A stretch of DNA of 64,000 bases from Macrosoma leucophasiata (Eukaryota > Arthropoda > Insecta > Lepidoptera > Hedylidae): the NCBI GenBank assembly GCA_036365455.1, contig JAWQUS010000002.1:744001-808000 (forward strand), read 5' to 3'. The position numbers and the translations under genes were made by a program. This document shows positions 43,085-55,164 of this stretch, piece by piece. Below the pieces are notes generated by a model that was not told the DNA's origin, did no database searches, and saw only the letters and a program-made list of their open reading frames with translations. The first letter of the stretch is position 1. Each line of letters opens with the position of its first letter.

Positions 43085-43424
43085 TGTAGCGCGCAAGGCC
43101 TCCCTGCTGGTGTAGAACGCAAGCGATCTACTCAATTAAGCGATACGGGTGCGATCGGGTGTGTGACGGGTGACCACTAGTGGGAAATTAAAATGCGCAT
43201 TTTCGTGCTTCGGAGAGCAGGACGCCGACGGTCCCGGTTGCTATCGACAGATAGCAGTCGTTAAACCTTGTCGGAGGCTTTATGGGGTTGGCCACTAACC
43301 CTTGCAAGTAACTCCACCAACCCGCAGTGGAGTAGCGTGGTGGAGTAAGCTCCAGACCTCCCCTCAAGAAGGGGAGAGACTCGTGCCCAGCAGTGGGACG
43401 TTTCAAGAGTTGCTATTATTATTA
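43085..43424 (+). mobile_element. GC-rich retroposon with ATT tail, longest copy
   Basis: Longest copy of the family also seen at 17434-17588 and 61543-61780 (both inverse). Landmarks: gacgggtgaccactagtggg, ggttgctatcgacagatagc, ggttggccactaaccc, gtgcccagcagtgggacg, and a terminal (ATT)n. No open coding frame. Confidence 0.7.
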
Positions 43425-43429
43425 TGTCA

Positions 43430-43545
43430 TCTGCTTCCTCTTCCTCTTCCTCATAAAAATATCCTCTTCCTCATCCGCATCCTCTAAATTGGCGCATCAC
43501 AATTCCTCTTCCTCCTCCTCTTCCTCATAATCACTTCCTCAACAA
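43430..43545 (+). repeat. CT-rich low-complexity repeat
   Basis: Irregular repetition of 'ttcctc' hexamers over 115 bp, directly after the ATT-tailed retroposon. Confidence 0.85.
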
Positions 43546-43668
43546 CCCTTCTGTTTGACACTGCTGAAGTTTCTGAGAGACTCGTCTAGCAGCTCGCTCA
43601 GGGCCTTAGTATCCTGAGCGCGTAACCAACGGTGTAACGACGACCGCACCGTATCATGTTGGTAGGTA

Positions 43669-43912
43669 CATCAAGAAATCCTATGAAAAGGACAATCGGC
43701 TAGTTTCGACTTCGTAGAGCGTTATCTCTGTTGCACACTGCCTACGTAAGCACTGATAGTCCAGTATTGGTCAAGACTTGGTCAAAATGGTGGATAAACG
43801 TCAAATTGGTAGGGTGCGAAGGAGATAACGCTCTACAGGCCCGAAATAAGCCGAGTCTCGAGTCTACGAGATCTTCCTGTTGTCGATGTGCAATATTTCT
43901 TGTTGGATACTG
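43669..43912 (-). mobile_element. TA-duplicating MITE, copy 2
   Basis: Inverse match of 59366-59603 over its centre (gacttcgtagagcgttatct, gcctacgtaagcactgatag, ggagataacgctctacaggc). Flanking TA at 43667-43668 and 43913-43914. The two 'agagcgttatctc' blocks are inverted. Confidence 0.7.
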
Positions 43913-43914
43913 TA

Positions 43915-44504
43915 ACTAGGTTGACATCATTTTGATAGCCACTATGTATGTAGTATATTGCTGCTTCAATGTAATGTGATACCACCATCATCGTAGAAAA
44001 ACAGCAATGTACTGCATAGTGCCTTTCAAATCGATGTTACCGAGTTACACAACACGCTCGCTGGAAGTCTTTAAATACATAAAAACATTTGTTCTGAAAG
44101 AATTTGTAGCTGTATTTGTAGAAAGAGTTTTTATTGTTTTGTACCGTCACCCGGCCCATTGTTAACGTAGGTAAGAACTTGAATTCTATCCAAATTGAGC
44201 GGATTTAATCACATTAAAACATTGTGTTATTAAGGAAATAAAGAAAAAAAAAAGTTGTTTAGTAAACCCCACTTTTAAATATATACAGGAAAACTATACG
44301 CTTATTAATACACACATATATAATAGTATAGTATATCGGATAATGTTATAGCTTAATATCAAAGTAAGCGGGACGTGGCAACTCCACCACACTTGTAAAG
44401 AAGAATTCTTCCGCTAGTGCAGTCATTTGAAAAGGACGTGAGTAAATACAATAACGCGTAGTAAATTCAATGAGCAGCAGCAATACTACCCCGTACGTCC
44501 CGCA
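43915..44504. other. NOVA intron, no recognised feature
   Basis: AT-rich, nothing assignable. Confidence 0.45.
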
Positions 44505-44670
44505 ATAATACTTCCACCACTGCTATCGCCAATCTGTATGGAAAACGTGGCGATTATAGCATATTCTCTCCAAAATGAAGCACAACCTTGTTGTGGGCAT
44601 CGTTGGCGAATAATTTTGTTCAGCAGTGGATGTCTTGCAAACGGATGCAGTGATAATGATGTCAAAATTC
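44505..44670 (+). repeat. LINE 3'-end-like repeat, copy 2
   Basis: Matches 28560-28735 through gcgattatagcatattctct, tccaaaatgaagcacaacct and tgttgtgggcatcgttgg. Confidence 0.5.
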
Positions 44671-45377
44671 TGTTAACTTAACATTGGTGCTGTATGGTGT
44701 ACCTAATTCGGACAAACACCCTGTGGAAAAGTAATTACTTGATACAATAATAGTATCTTATAGTGATACAAAAACGTATCAGACCGGGATATTTAGTAAA
44801 TAAAAACACATTTCCAAGCAGCTTAAGGGTCTCAAAAAAGTGTATTGTACGTATTGTGTAGCGAACGTTACATCAAACACAATTTCTTCCTGAGATGTGG
44901 CATAAAGATTGGATAAACGGTTTTTATTAGCCCTTACAATAGACTGGAAATTCCAAGATGTCGGAGCCATTTATGGCGGAATAAAATTCCTTTTCAGCTC
45001 AGATTTCGACGACGCCGATGAAAAGGCGGCAATTTTTTCTACAAAGACTTCTTAGTTTTGTTGAATGTTTAATGCTTGTGAAAATAAGTATAAGACATTT
45101 TCCCTGAGAGCACTTTCATGTTAATGGAATATCGTGTTTTTGTACTGAATCGGGCTGACGGAAAACATTTTCGCCATATAAGACTGTTGGAATACATCGA
45201 AGAAAAACATTGCAGGCAATAATAGGTGAAGTTTCCTTTTTGTTGCTTGTTTCCTTGTTGCATAACGATCTCTAATTTAGTTGTAGAGTTCCTGCACATA
45301 ATAGAAGAATCCTTGGCTGTGATTTGAATTGACATTACGTCTTCAATTATTTTTTAAAATACATAGGCTTAAATTTT

Positions 45378-45475
45378 ACTGGGGGTAGAGGCCGTGGGCC
45401 ATCACCGCATTACATATTCACTTGCCGCTAAGTACTAACTGTTTGCGTTTTGCCACTTCATGTCATACAAAAATT
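45378..45475 (+). repeat. Family A, internally deleted copy
   Basis: actgggggtagaggccgtgg, 'atcaccgcattacatattca' and 'cttgccgctaagtac', then a jump to the 'gccacttcatgtcatacaaaa' end. Confidence 0.65.
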
Positions 45476-47615
45476 CAACAACATAAAAAATACCACTCCT
45501 GTGTTTACAGCGTCCAACTCAGCTTGGGTTGAAAATAATTGGAAGCCTTATAATTGATGGTAAAATAACCTTGGCTAATTCGCTGAATCCATCAAATTCA
45601 TAAAGTTCACGATAGCTTGCTGCTGGTACCGATTGTACGTGAAATATTGGGCTTCTCAGAGATTTAATTATGCCGCGATCAAATCGTTTACCGAAACAAA
45701 TTGTAAACGATTGTCGTACCATTTGCGTTGCGAGCTATTCAGGATCTTAGAAGTTGTTTGTTATGGCGCAGAAGTAGCTTATAAGAGGATGTCGGTAAAT
45801 TACCGAACACCATAATTAACGAAGATTTGCTTACACACCTTATTTGCTGAGTTGCTGACAAATGGTTGCGTGAAACTTATCCAGGTTTTGAGGTTCACAA
45901 ATATGTTTGGAATGTGAAAGTCTGAATTACACTGCTGAGGTTCGAAGATAGGGAAATTGCACATTGTTCGCTCGTCCATTAGATATACTGTTAGCGATCT
46001 TTTGTAAGACATATTATGTGTTTTCGTTACCCCAACATCTGAAGTTAAAATGATGTGAAGATCTTGCGACATTAAATTGTTAAGGATAACTATCGGGAAA
46101 TTGGACAATGAAAAATGAGGCATTATCCAAGTTCTTTGTTAATTATCCAGAAAAGAAGATTTTACTCCCACTCCTATTCACTTGCCACAAGCATTTGTGG
46201 CTCTGGCAATTTTTTGTCATCTTGGCGTCGACAGTAGATATTATGCAAGATTATGGCCGGCGACTTTATCCGGTAGCTAGAGCAAGAGTTACTTCTTTAT
46301 GTACGGGGTAGAAGATGGGTTAAGTATGCCAAAGGTCATTGATATTTTCGAGTAGTAGTCGATATGGTGAACACACGATGTATACGTATTTATGTATGAT
46401 GTCAGTTCTCTAAAAAAAGTCGCATGGTACACATAACATAATAAATACACGTGGCGCTAGTGTTTTTGCGTAACTGGTCGGCAGGACCATTATAGCGTCA
46501 AACAGTATTAGTTAGACTGGTTGAAGCTCATTTGCATTCATGTCGCGACTACGCTGGGATGTTACGGATACTTTCGATTTTTAGACACCGATGTCATTCA
46601 ATTCACTTTCTGTGGTCGTTGCTAAAGATTCTATACATTAGTACTAGTCATTTGTTTTAGTACTTTCAGTTTTTTTCTGATCTGGTTGCGTTTGATTGCG
46701 TAAATAAAGAAGTTCCATTCAGACAGATGGTTCGAGCTTCAGAAAGGGAGCTCGGGCATTTGTATTCCATTTAACTTTGAAGATGCCTTTTTGAACGAAG
46801 TAAGCTACACAAACGTTGGTTATATTACAAACAAACAATGTATCTTATTATTTTAACCTGCAGTATTCGCTAATAGTCTTTGCTATTCAAAAGCGTGTGG
46901 AGGAACGGGTGGAAGTGTTCCTCCGACGAAAAGGGAGGATCCTGCGGCCAGGCGAGGTGGTAGCGCCTGGCGGGCCGCGGCTGTTGCGGAAGTTATATAT
47001 ATGCCAACTCTTGAGAAATCTTCGTATGTGCGATGTAATTCGATTGCCAGCCATCTACCGTACTAGACAAGTAGTTTGAGGTTTCGTCTGTGTTCCACTA
47101 GTTGACGCCTTAATGTAGTGGACGCTACAAGTGCAATCATTAATTGGTTGTGGTATAAAAATATTTTGCCACGTGTAGATGCGTATGTTCAAGCAAGAGC
47201 AGGCGCGCCACTGGCCACTCGCGTTAAGCACGCACACTGACACGCCGTACATGTACACATTGCCATGTCTAATGACAACCAAACGCAGCCGCACGGGTGA
47301 ATCGTAATAACTAAACCCCAAAGTCATCTCCATGTATGTATGCCATATTACATTAAAGTCATTAAAAAACAGTTCTGTAGGCACTTTTTTTCTCAATTTG
47401 GTCGTATTTTGCAAAATGACAATTTTGCAATTGTAGGACTGGCGCCTATTCAATTTCATATTCGTATGCGGTGTTGTTACACAACGTTATGTTTCCATAT
47501 TGTAGCTTGTACGTGATTTGCGTATTTATATAAATTGATTCTGCAGAACGGTCTGTGAGAATTCGCTTTGGGTCTCGCTACTAAAGCTTGTAAATGCATT
47601 TCTAAATACATTTTT
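45476..47615. other. NOVA intron, no gene called
   Basis: Several overlapping frames of 60-134 codons on both strands without recognisable products. A GC-rich insert at about 46895-46990 (translation RVEERVEVFLRRKGRILRPG) contrasts with its surroundings and is probably transposon-derived. Confidence 0.4.
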
Positions 47616-47727
47616 ACTGGTGGAAGAGTTTCAGTGAAGGGACTCGACGTAAGCACCACCGCATCTAATCTATCTGCCGCCAAATGATAGTGTTCAGCAC
47701 TATCGTGTTCCGGTTAGATGGTTATAT
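47616..47727 (+). repeat. Family A, 5' fragment
   Basis: actggtggaagagtttcagt, taagcaccaccgcatctaat, gtgttcagcactatcgtgtt; ends just before a SINE body at 47750, which may have interrupted or replaced the 3' part. Confidence 0.75.
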
Positions 47728-47749
47728 AATAATAAAGCCTTTATTAATT

Positions 47750-47862
47750 TCGGGTCTGGGTGTTTGTGTATGTGTTTTATGTGTACAACGGCATACACGA
47801 CACAGGTTTATATAATACCCAATGTGGAGCTGTGAGTGTAAGCGTATTTTATCTTTTTTGTT
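47750..47862 (+). mobile_element. SINE body, second copy of the 11718 family
   Basis: gggtctgggtgtttgtgtat, acgacacaggtttatataat and tgtggagctgtgagtgtaag match 11821-11920. The tRNA-like head is absent, so the copy is 5'-truncated. Confidence 0.75.
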
Positions 47863-48599
47863 TTATTTTATACATGCTTAACTTAAGCTTTCGGCAAAGT
47901 TATGGCAATGTTAAGGCTAACAGATTAAAATTCGGACGCTTTAGACTTGACGTGCTAAGTCTTATATCTCATATTATATTCAGCGGTAAAACAGGTTAAA
48001 CAGGTTGGCTCAAACGCTGATTATGTAAACGAATATATTAAATTAACTGGAAGATCATTCTAAATGTCATATCGGTTTGCAATTTTAGTAGTGTTTTGTA
48101 ATTTTTGTTGCAGAATTAGTTGTGAAGTGATACCTCCTTGATACTTTCAATGAAGAGAAAGTAATTCATATTTCATAATTCTTTATTTTCCTCCATGTAC
48201 AATTAGTGAAAGGTGTTAGGGGTATGGGACAGCATGGGTTAGTATGTTACAGGGCCCTGTTAGGGCATTGCAAATTAAGAGCGGATCGTGAGATTTTAAT
48301 AGTTAAATTTAATTTTTTCGTATAATATAAAGTAAAATTTTTCGTAAAATCTTTGTATTGTGGTTTTAATTATATATTTTTTAATTTCATTTGTTCGTAA
48401 GATATTCATTTATTGTGTTGTAACACTTTTGTATGAGAAACTCTAGAATTTTTGCTAAAACATTTAGGATTGGGTTCTTCTCTTAAGTTTTTCAGTATCA
48501 AAATCTTAATTAACTACACTCACGAAGTGTAAATTACACAAGTGTTAAACTATCTCAGTGTCTCAAAAACAAACAAAAATTTATCGCTGAGCAAACTGG

Positions 48600-50230
48600 T
48601 GTCCTTTGGGTCGAGTGCCCGGTGTTAGTTTAGGACAGTCCGCGCCACACACCTCGGATTACAGCGCCGTAATGGCGTATTTGCATTAAATTTCCCTGAA
48701 TTTGCTCGGAACTGAGCAATGCTCTTAGGGGCTTTCACCTCGTTAGCGAAATGTGTATTGTTTTATGCTGAAAGTGCGTGTGAATTCGACTAATCATTTT
48801 CACGAAATGCTTGCTCGATGAACTGAAATATTAGGTGACAACTATGTCGGTGACAATTATGTGTTCCGTTTCCGGTGTGCAAATACGTAAGACGCTTGTC
48901 AAACGCTCCCGCAAATAATCTCGTAAACAGTGCTAAAAAACGACTATTTAGTGCAAAAGTGCCGCTCCAACTGCTTGTAATACGTGTGTGAACCAAAAAA
49001 ACATAAAATCACGTCAAAACAACGGATAATTAGTGATAATTGAAGATCAAGTTTTTTATCAAGTTAAGGTTAAATGTCATTTGACAGTTGACAGCAGACG
49101 CACGAAACGAACTGTCACCAGAGATGTCACTTCTACTGAATAAGATGACGGACCAATTGAATTTACAGACGAAAGTCATTACGGAAAATATCACAACAAC
49201 AGTGTTACAAAAACTGGAAGAAAAAATAAAACCGATTATTGAAGAAAACGAGAAAATGAATTCCGAAGTAGTAAAATTAAATAACAAAATATCAAGTCTT
49301 GAAATGAACAGCAGAAGGAATAATTCATGGAATCCCGGAAAAAATAGGAGAAAATCATGAAGATTTGACTATGCTAGTCTCCGTCTACACTTAAAGAAAT
49401 AGAAGTTGATGTTGGCACAGGGGAAATTGATAGACTTCAAAGATTGGGGAAAAGAGGAGAGAATGATACAAAAATTAGACCAATACTTCTAGCTACAACC
49501 ACTTTACAGATTTTGAAAAACAAGAAAAAAATGAAGCCACATATGTACATTACTCACGATTTACCCAAATCTGTACTACTAAAGAAAATCAAAATAAGAT
49601 CATGTCAAAACCAGAAAACGAGAAAAGAAAAAGATCAGAAACAACCAAAGAAATTAACTCTAGAATAGCTGCGTCTGCGTCACTAAAGGAAGTTATGAAG
49701 TCGAAGGATTTAAGTGTGTCTATAAAAAGGAAGGTGTTCAACACATGTATCTTGCCTTGTTTAACTTACGGATGTGAGACATGGGCACTTACAAAGCAAC
49801 TCAGAAACAAACTTGAATACTGCCAAAGATCCATGGAACGAAGCATGACAGGAACACACAAAAAGAACAAAGTAAGAAATGAACAACTAAGGGCTAAGAC
49901 AAAAGTGACAGATATTCTAACCCGAATTGACCAGCTTACGTGGAGATGGACAGGACACATGTTGAGGGAGAAACAAGAAAAATGGAGTAAAATCATCACA
50001 GACTGGTACCCCAGAAATACCAAAAGAACCAGAGGTAAACAATTAAGAAGATGGGAGGATGAATTAAAGCTCACAGCGGGTCCAAACTGGAGATGAGTGG
50101 CTCGTGATAGATCCCAATGGAAAAAGCTAGAGGAGGCCTTTGCCAGGAGGCATACTGAATTAAGAGATATACTATAACCTAGAAATCTACAACAAAAATT
50201 CAGAATATAAAGGCTATAATAAATAAATAA
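48600..50230 (+). mobile_element. Internally deleted non-LTR retrotransposon
   Basis: 5' region from about 48600, then a coiled-coil segment (49088-49345: LNLQTKVITENITTTVLQKL, ending LEMNSRRNN), then frameshifted pieces IIHGIPEKIGENHEDLT, VDVGTGEIDRLQRLGKRGEN and HMYITHDLPKSVLLKKI. Near 49600-49650 the sequence jumps to the C-terminal region of an endonuclease/RT protein (49602-50096: LPCLTYGCETWALTKQLRNK, DILTRIDQLTWRWTGHMLRE). It ends in a TAAA-type tail (50210-50230). Apurinic endonuclease and RT core are missing. RTE-like by its C terminus; clade uncertain. Confidence 0.7.
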
Positions 50231-51393
50231 AATGTCGGTTATAAGGCTTCTTTGGGTCACATCTTTCTTATGGCAGTTCGTTTGGGTGTGCAATTTAATG
50301 AACATATACTCGTATTATACTTCAGGTCGTACTATATGCCATCTATCTAACACTTGGGGCATTAGCACGCGTTGGATAGTTATGCTACCTTAATCGATAT
50401 CCACACATCGAAATATCAACTACCTGGATCCATACCATGGCGTCTTATTGCGTTTCAGTTTAGGAATTCCCAAAATGTTATTTCATTTGTATATATGACT
50501 GTGCGCAGGAACGAAATAACGATACATAGCTTTAGTATAGATTAGCATTCGCAAGGAAATACCACTGTAGGCCCGCTATTTGTCGTCACAGAAACCTGTT
50601 GAAGATGTTACCCCAGGCAGTGGAAACTGAAATTAAACTTAAGAAGATTATGGAAAATCTTGAAGCCATATTTACACTGAGCAATATTTTGAAGAAAAAT
50701 CACTTGATACTGACAGTTCATAAGAACCTCCGAGTTTTATAATTAGAGACCCAAATTACTAACGATAACGTTGTCTGCCATCTGCAAATATTTTTTCTTT
50801 TATATCTTAAAAATGTATGACGTCTTCGTCTCAAAAACTCTGTGTAGGTATCGCAACGAAGAAATCGTCCACTTTAAACGAGGAGATCCCTATCGGAATC
50901 TTGGCTTATTCAAAACTCGCTTCAATTCCTGCGGTCCCCGCCTATCGGGTGATCTAACAGGCTCGGCTTCACTCGGCAAGTTGGGAGCGTTACGCAAACT
51001 GTGCTATTGAACAAATTCTTGTTTAACTCAATTATTTGTATATTTAAAGTTATTCCATCTAAAACAAGTTGCTTGAGTTCTGAGAACTTGAGGGTTTTCG
51101 TTTATGTATAATTAATATAGAATTGTAATAATATTTATGGTCGATATCGGGGAATGAGAATGATTCGTCTCAAGCGGTATTTCATTGTGGTTTATTTATG
51201 CCAGAGGTTTCTAACAATTTTGATTTGGAAATGTTATTGCTGAAAACGTTGTCAAGTAGGCACAACTTTGCAGAATTCTTCGAAAATGGATCTTGGAGAA
51301 CTCTTGAAGAACATTTTTTAATAATTAGGAAATAACTTATTCGTAGATTGAATGCGAATCGTTCTAAGTTGACTTGTGGCTTATTTAATATTA
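50231..51393. other. NOVA intron, no recognised feature
   Basis: Frame of 79 codons at 50771-51010 in a GC-richer stretch, unrecognised. Nothing else seen. Confidence 0.4.
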
Positions 51394-51632
51394 TCAGATA
51401 TTGAGTCTTGACGTTGTTATATATTATATTGTACTTTATTGGAGGGTGTACATGTGTTTTACTACATGGATCCCACCGCTGCCACCATGTAGTGAATGAA
51501 ACACGCGTATGTTGTTTGAACACTGACTTTATTTAAATACCCTACAATACAATTATAATGTATTACATGTACACCCTCCAATAAAGTACAATATATAACA
51601 GAAGTGTTACGTCAAGACTCAATATGATTAAT
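51394..51632. mobile_element. Head-to-head LTR remnant with a tRNA-Leu primer site
   Basis: A minus-strand LTR-like unit (51488-51600, TGTTATAT...ACTACA, 113 bp, with an AATAAA) is followed on that strand by TGGTGGCAGCGGTGGGAT (51470-51487), complementary to the 3' end of a tRNA-Leu as recalled. A plus-strand, shortened LTR (51415-51466, TGTTATAT...ACTACA) lies on the other side. Flanking 'attgagtcttgacgt' is also inverted, so the whole forms a palindrome. Confidence 0.65.
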
Positions 51633-52369
51633 TAAGCATTCATCGTGATTAACGCCTTGGGATGTCTTTTAATACACGGAAATCGCTCGAAGCAATTGCC
51701 ATAAAATGTTAAATACACCTGTCGGTGTCAAGCTTCCGTCTGCGAATCATGTCACATGCTGCTTGCTTATGCCCATTCTTGCTCAATTTCGGTTAAGTAC
51801 CTGTAATTTAAAAATGGATTTGGAGGACATTTGGCAAACATAATAAATATAATAATATAATCTCAAATAAAAAAGGAGAATCTTATGTGTATGCTCAAAA
51901 TCTACAACCTAGTCCTGTACTAAAAGACAGATCTTAGTCCTTGAAAGATAGATCTGTTTATCAAAACGGCCCTTCGGCATAAAGACCTAAACAAAATGTG
52001 TAAATACTTTAACCTTCAAATTTTTAAACCTACAAATCGTTGAAGAACGTACACGTAGTGCCACGTACATGAATTCATGGGCAAACGTAGTTTGATAAAC
52101 CCATGTATTGGTTACAGCCAAATCCGAATATACAGCATCACATGTATCATACATTGTTTTATAAATGACCATGGGACGTAATCCTGCCCCGTAGGGACGA
52201 AAAGGGGCACGTAACAGTTGATGTGGAAAAATCCCTTACGCTGATGAAGTTGCCGACGAGTTTCAAGTTATATTGCCTACTTATGAAACTCTGAAACTAA
52301 TGGGGACTGGCAGATACTCGTAAACAACGGTTAAAAAAAATATGAGTATAATTTCTTTAAAGATGACCA
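51633..52369. other. NOVA intron, no recognised feature
   Basis: AT-rich; no assignable feature. Confidence 0.45.
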
Positions 52370-52465
52370 AAATTCATGTTTTTGCAAGGACTTTATCCGC
52401 GTAGAATTTAATAAAATTATTGTTCAGTATCTACGCGGACGAAGTCGTGGGCACAGCTAGTCAAG
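52370..52465 (+). repeat. 'acgcggacgaagtcgtgggc' repeat end
   Basis: 'tctacgcggacgaagtcgtg' followed by 'ggcacagctagtc' is the well-known end of a common lepidopteran interspersed element. Only the last 90 bp are recognisable. Confidence 0.5.
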
Positions 52466-52593
52466 AATACAGAAGACATATTTCTGATTTCTGACCAGCC
52501 CAGAGATTTTGCTAACCAGACCTCGCAATTTGGAAATGTGTTGAATATATTGAATATGGGTCCCTAGCTTACTCACTCGGAAACTCATATTAA

Positions 52594-52755
52594 GCCGGCA
52601 CTACACGTTGACAGATGCATCTGCAGACGTCATCTGCGTATGCGTCCGCCGAAGTTAAATACCTACCACAGACGCTCAAATCACCTCCTCTACACGTCGG
52701 CGGACGCATACGCAGATGGCGTCTGTAGATGCATCTGTCGACGTGTAGTGCCGGC
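52594..52755. mobile_element. Fold-back MITE with 55-bp arms
   Basis: GCCGGCACTACACGTTGACA... to ...GCGTATGCGTCCGCCGA is inverted at the right end with very few mismatches, around about 45 bp of loop. The flanks TTAA and CTTTTA leave the target duplication uncertain (TTA or longer). Confidence 0.85.
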
Positions 52756-52977
52756 CTTTTATAGATAATGGATCGTGAGTGACCGCATGGAATGCCTACC
52801 TAGCGGAGAAATATATTTGTCAATTATATGACAAAAAGCAATTTTAAAAAGAATTTAAAAGAAATATTCAACTTTGATTAGTGCCCAACGTTGCGTTGCG
52901 AAATTATATTGAAATCTGCTGTTTTTATGTACACCAATTACACTGATAAGTCCGTTCGATAACTGGGGTTGAGCTTA

Positions 52978-53150
52978 TCGTCCAATACGCAGCGGCTGAC
53001 CCAAATCTGGGCCAATGTTTGGCCGATATCGGTCGCACTAACGTTCACAAATAGAATATGGCACGCGAATGCTACGCGGGGACGGTTTTCTGCCCGCTTA
53101 TGATTTATCAGATAAAGGTTTTAGGGGACCTGTTACTTGTGTAAGACATT
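52978..53150 (+). repeat. Unit 1 of a diverged repeat (also 53409-53620 and 54030-54215)
   Basis: Contains gggccaatgtttggccgata, tcggtcgcactaacgttcac, tacgcggggacggttttctg and ctgttacttgtgtaagacat. Two further copies follow in the same orientation. Confidence 0.75.
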
Positions 53151-53156
53151 ATTTTT

Positions 53157-53408
53157 ACTGGTGGTAGAGTTCCAGTGGCGGAGCTTGAGGACGTAAGCAC
53201 TACCGTACTGCCTAACCGATCTGCGACCAAATGGTAATGTTCAGCATTATTGTATTCCGGATAGATATGGCAATAAATGGCTCCGTAATAACTATCATAC
53301 AGGCACAACATCTTAGGCCTCAGGGCTGGCAACGCATCTCCGCATTTTGACTTCTGGTTTTTGTGTAGATGTCTATAGACTGCAGTTGTCACTTATCATA
53401 AATGTGAT
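53157..53408 (+). repeat. Family A copy inserted between repeat units
   Basis: actggtggtagagttccagt through ggtttttgtgtagatgtcta to 'cataaatgtgatta'. It sits exactly between two units of the diverged repeat. No A-tail remains. Confidence 0.75.
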
Positions 53409-53620
53409 TATCGTTCACTACGCAATGGCTGACACAAATGTGGGCCAATGTTTGACCGATATCGGTGGCAATAACGTTCATAAATAGAATATGGCGCGCG
53501 AGTACTACGCGGGGACCGTCTTCTATCCGACTATGATTTATCAGCTAAAGGTTAAGGGAACTGTTACTTGTGTGAGCCATTTTATTTTGGCCCTTCTTCG
53601 CTAAGATACTGAGTTTGATT
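53409..53620 (+). repeat. Unit 2 of the diverged repeat
   Basis: gggccaatgtttgaccgata, tcggtggcaataacgttcat, gagtactacgcggggaccgt, aactgttacttgtgtgagcc. Confidence 0.75.
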
Positions 53621-53734
53621 TTCAATTACTTATTTAAAAAATCTGAGGCATTCATGTAATGGGAGCCATTACTCGTTTGAAATATCTATTTTCTCTTGAT
53701 TAGATCTCCGATGATATGAAGTACGATTTTCTTA

Positions 53735-53951
53735 CCTGGGGGCCGACCGCCTAACTGAAACGCTTTCCTTTAGGACGTTATCTTGTCCGTTTCGTACCGC
53801 CTATTAAAACATTTTGCTCTTAAGTAGGTATATACCTGCGGACCACCTCACTTTTTCCGTCAGGTTTAAAAACTCAGGTGGTACGAAACTGATAACTGAT
53901 AAGATGTTCTCATAATCGGAAGCTAAACAAGTTAGGAGGTCGGCCCCCTGA
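53735..53951. mobile_element. MITE with TTA duplication and 24-bp inverted ends
   Basis: Left end CCTGGGGGCCGACCGCCTAA, right end (inverse) TCAGGGGGCCGACCTCCTAA, flanked by TTA at 53732-53734 and 53952-53954. 217 bp, non-coding. PIF/Harbinger-like by duplication size. Confidence 0.7.
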
Positions 53952-54029
53952 TTAGCTGCGCTGAAAGATTTGGGCAATATTATTAAAGGGTATAATTATG
54001 TCCGTTCCTCAAACGACACAAACTTGATA

Positions 54030-54215
54030 ATATAATGATCAATTATTTGGGCAACAAAGGTAGGCTGGCACAAACGTCCAAAAATAAAATATGGAACAGG
54101 AGTACTGCTATGGGACAAGTTTCTATTCAGTTATAATTGTTATGACAGTTTATTTATCAGCTATAGGTAAGGGTCATTTTGCGTGAGCTATTTTTGTTAT
54201 GATTTGGCTCCTTTT
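54030..54215 (+). repeat. Unit 3 of the diverged repeat
   Basis: ggctggcacaaacgtccaaa, aatatggaacaggagtactg, 'tttatcagctataggtaagg', more diverged than units 1 and 2. Confidence 0.65.
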
Positions 54216-55164
54216 CGGTGATTAAGTAAAATGTTGTACCTCTGCTAGTGATAATCCCTGAAGCAGCAGATGGGGTATAGGGTCCAAAAACAATAAGAAA
54301 TCAATTGTCATATTTTTCTGGTAGCTTGAGGGATAAATGATATTTAATACTCGTATAAATAAGAATTAAAACTTGAGATTTTTATGTGCAAATTCATTAT
54401 ATTATACGTTATTTTGATTACTTTAATATCTATACTATAAATAAATTATATTATATTAATGAATCAATTAGAGATTAAAATTAAATTTAACGAGTTTGCA
54501 ATGAATATCCATCTGTTAGGAAATTCAAATTCCAACTTAAAGCTCGATTGTTTATTTTTATTTTATATTTCCTTAAAATCTTTATAAATCACATAGATAT
54601 GTTAATGCTCACAAACAAATAAGAATGAATCGTCCCATGACATGACCCAATCTTTTATCATGTATCTACAGATTTTTGCAGTTTTAAAAGGATGTGCAAA
54701 ATTAATTCATATTTGCTGTTGGTTGTCAATATTTATCATCATAAACTTTAACAAAATGCGACGCTAACAATCAATTGCCTTCCTTCCTATGATTACATCA
54801 GTGTTATGTAATAGTGTTTGTTGTAAACAATGACCATTAATCGATCCTTTTTACGTTGAATACGTCTGATTCATCAGCTTTTACAAAAACAGGTTCACGT
54901 AAATTATGTAGTCAGGGGACTCTTCGCTTATCTAAAATCAAGCTTTTATTACCATAGTTTAAAGGTCCTTGTTTGAGTAGGCCGATTCCCCATGACCACC
55001 TTTGTCAATTGGTTAATTGTTGCCGTTAAATTGTAGACTTGTATCCTTAAAGCCTTATTACAATACACGAAACAGGGTGACAGGGTGGTGTGATAAGAAA
55101 GAGAGAGTTGATCCTTAAACAGAACATTTAAGTGGCTTCGATTTCTCCAGCCCTGTCGAAGGAA
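54216..55164. other. NOVA intron
   Basis: AT-rich. 54250-54340 is the inverse partner of 36399-36490. No gene seen. Confidence 0.45.

Noticed and set aside
45519..46311. Cluster of short frames on both strands
   Set aside because: Expected by chance at this length; compositions are not coding-like.
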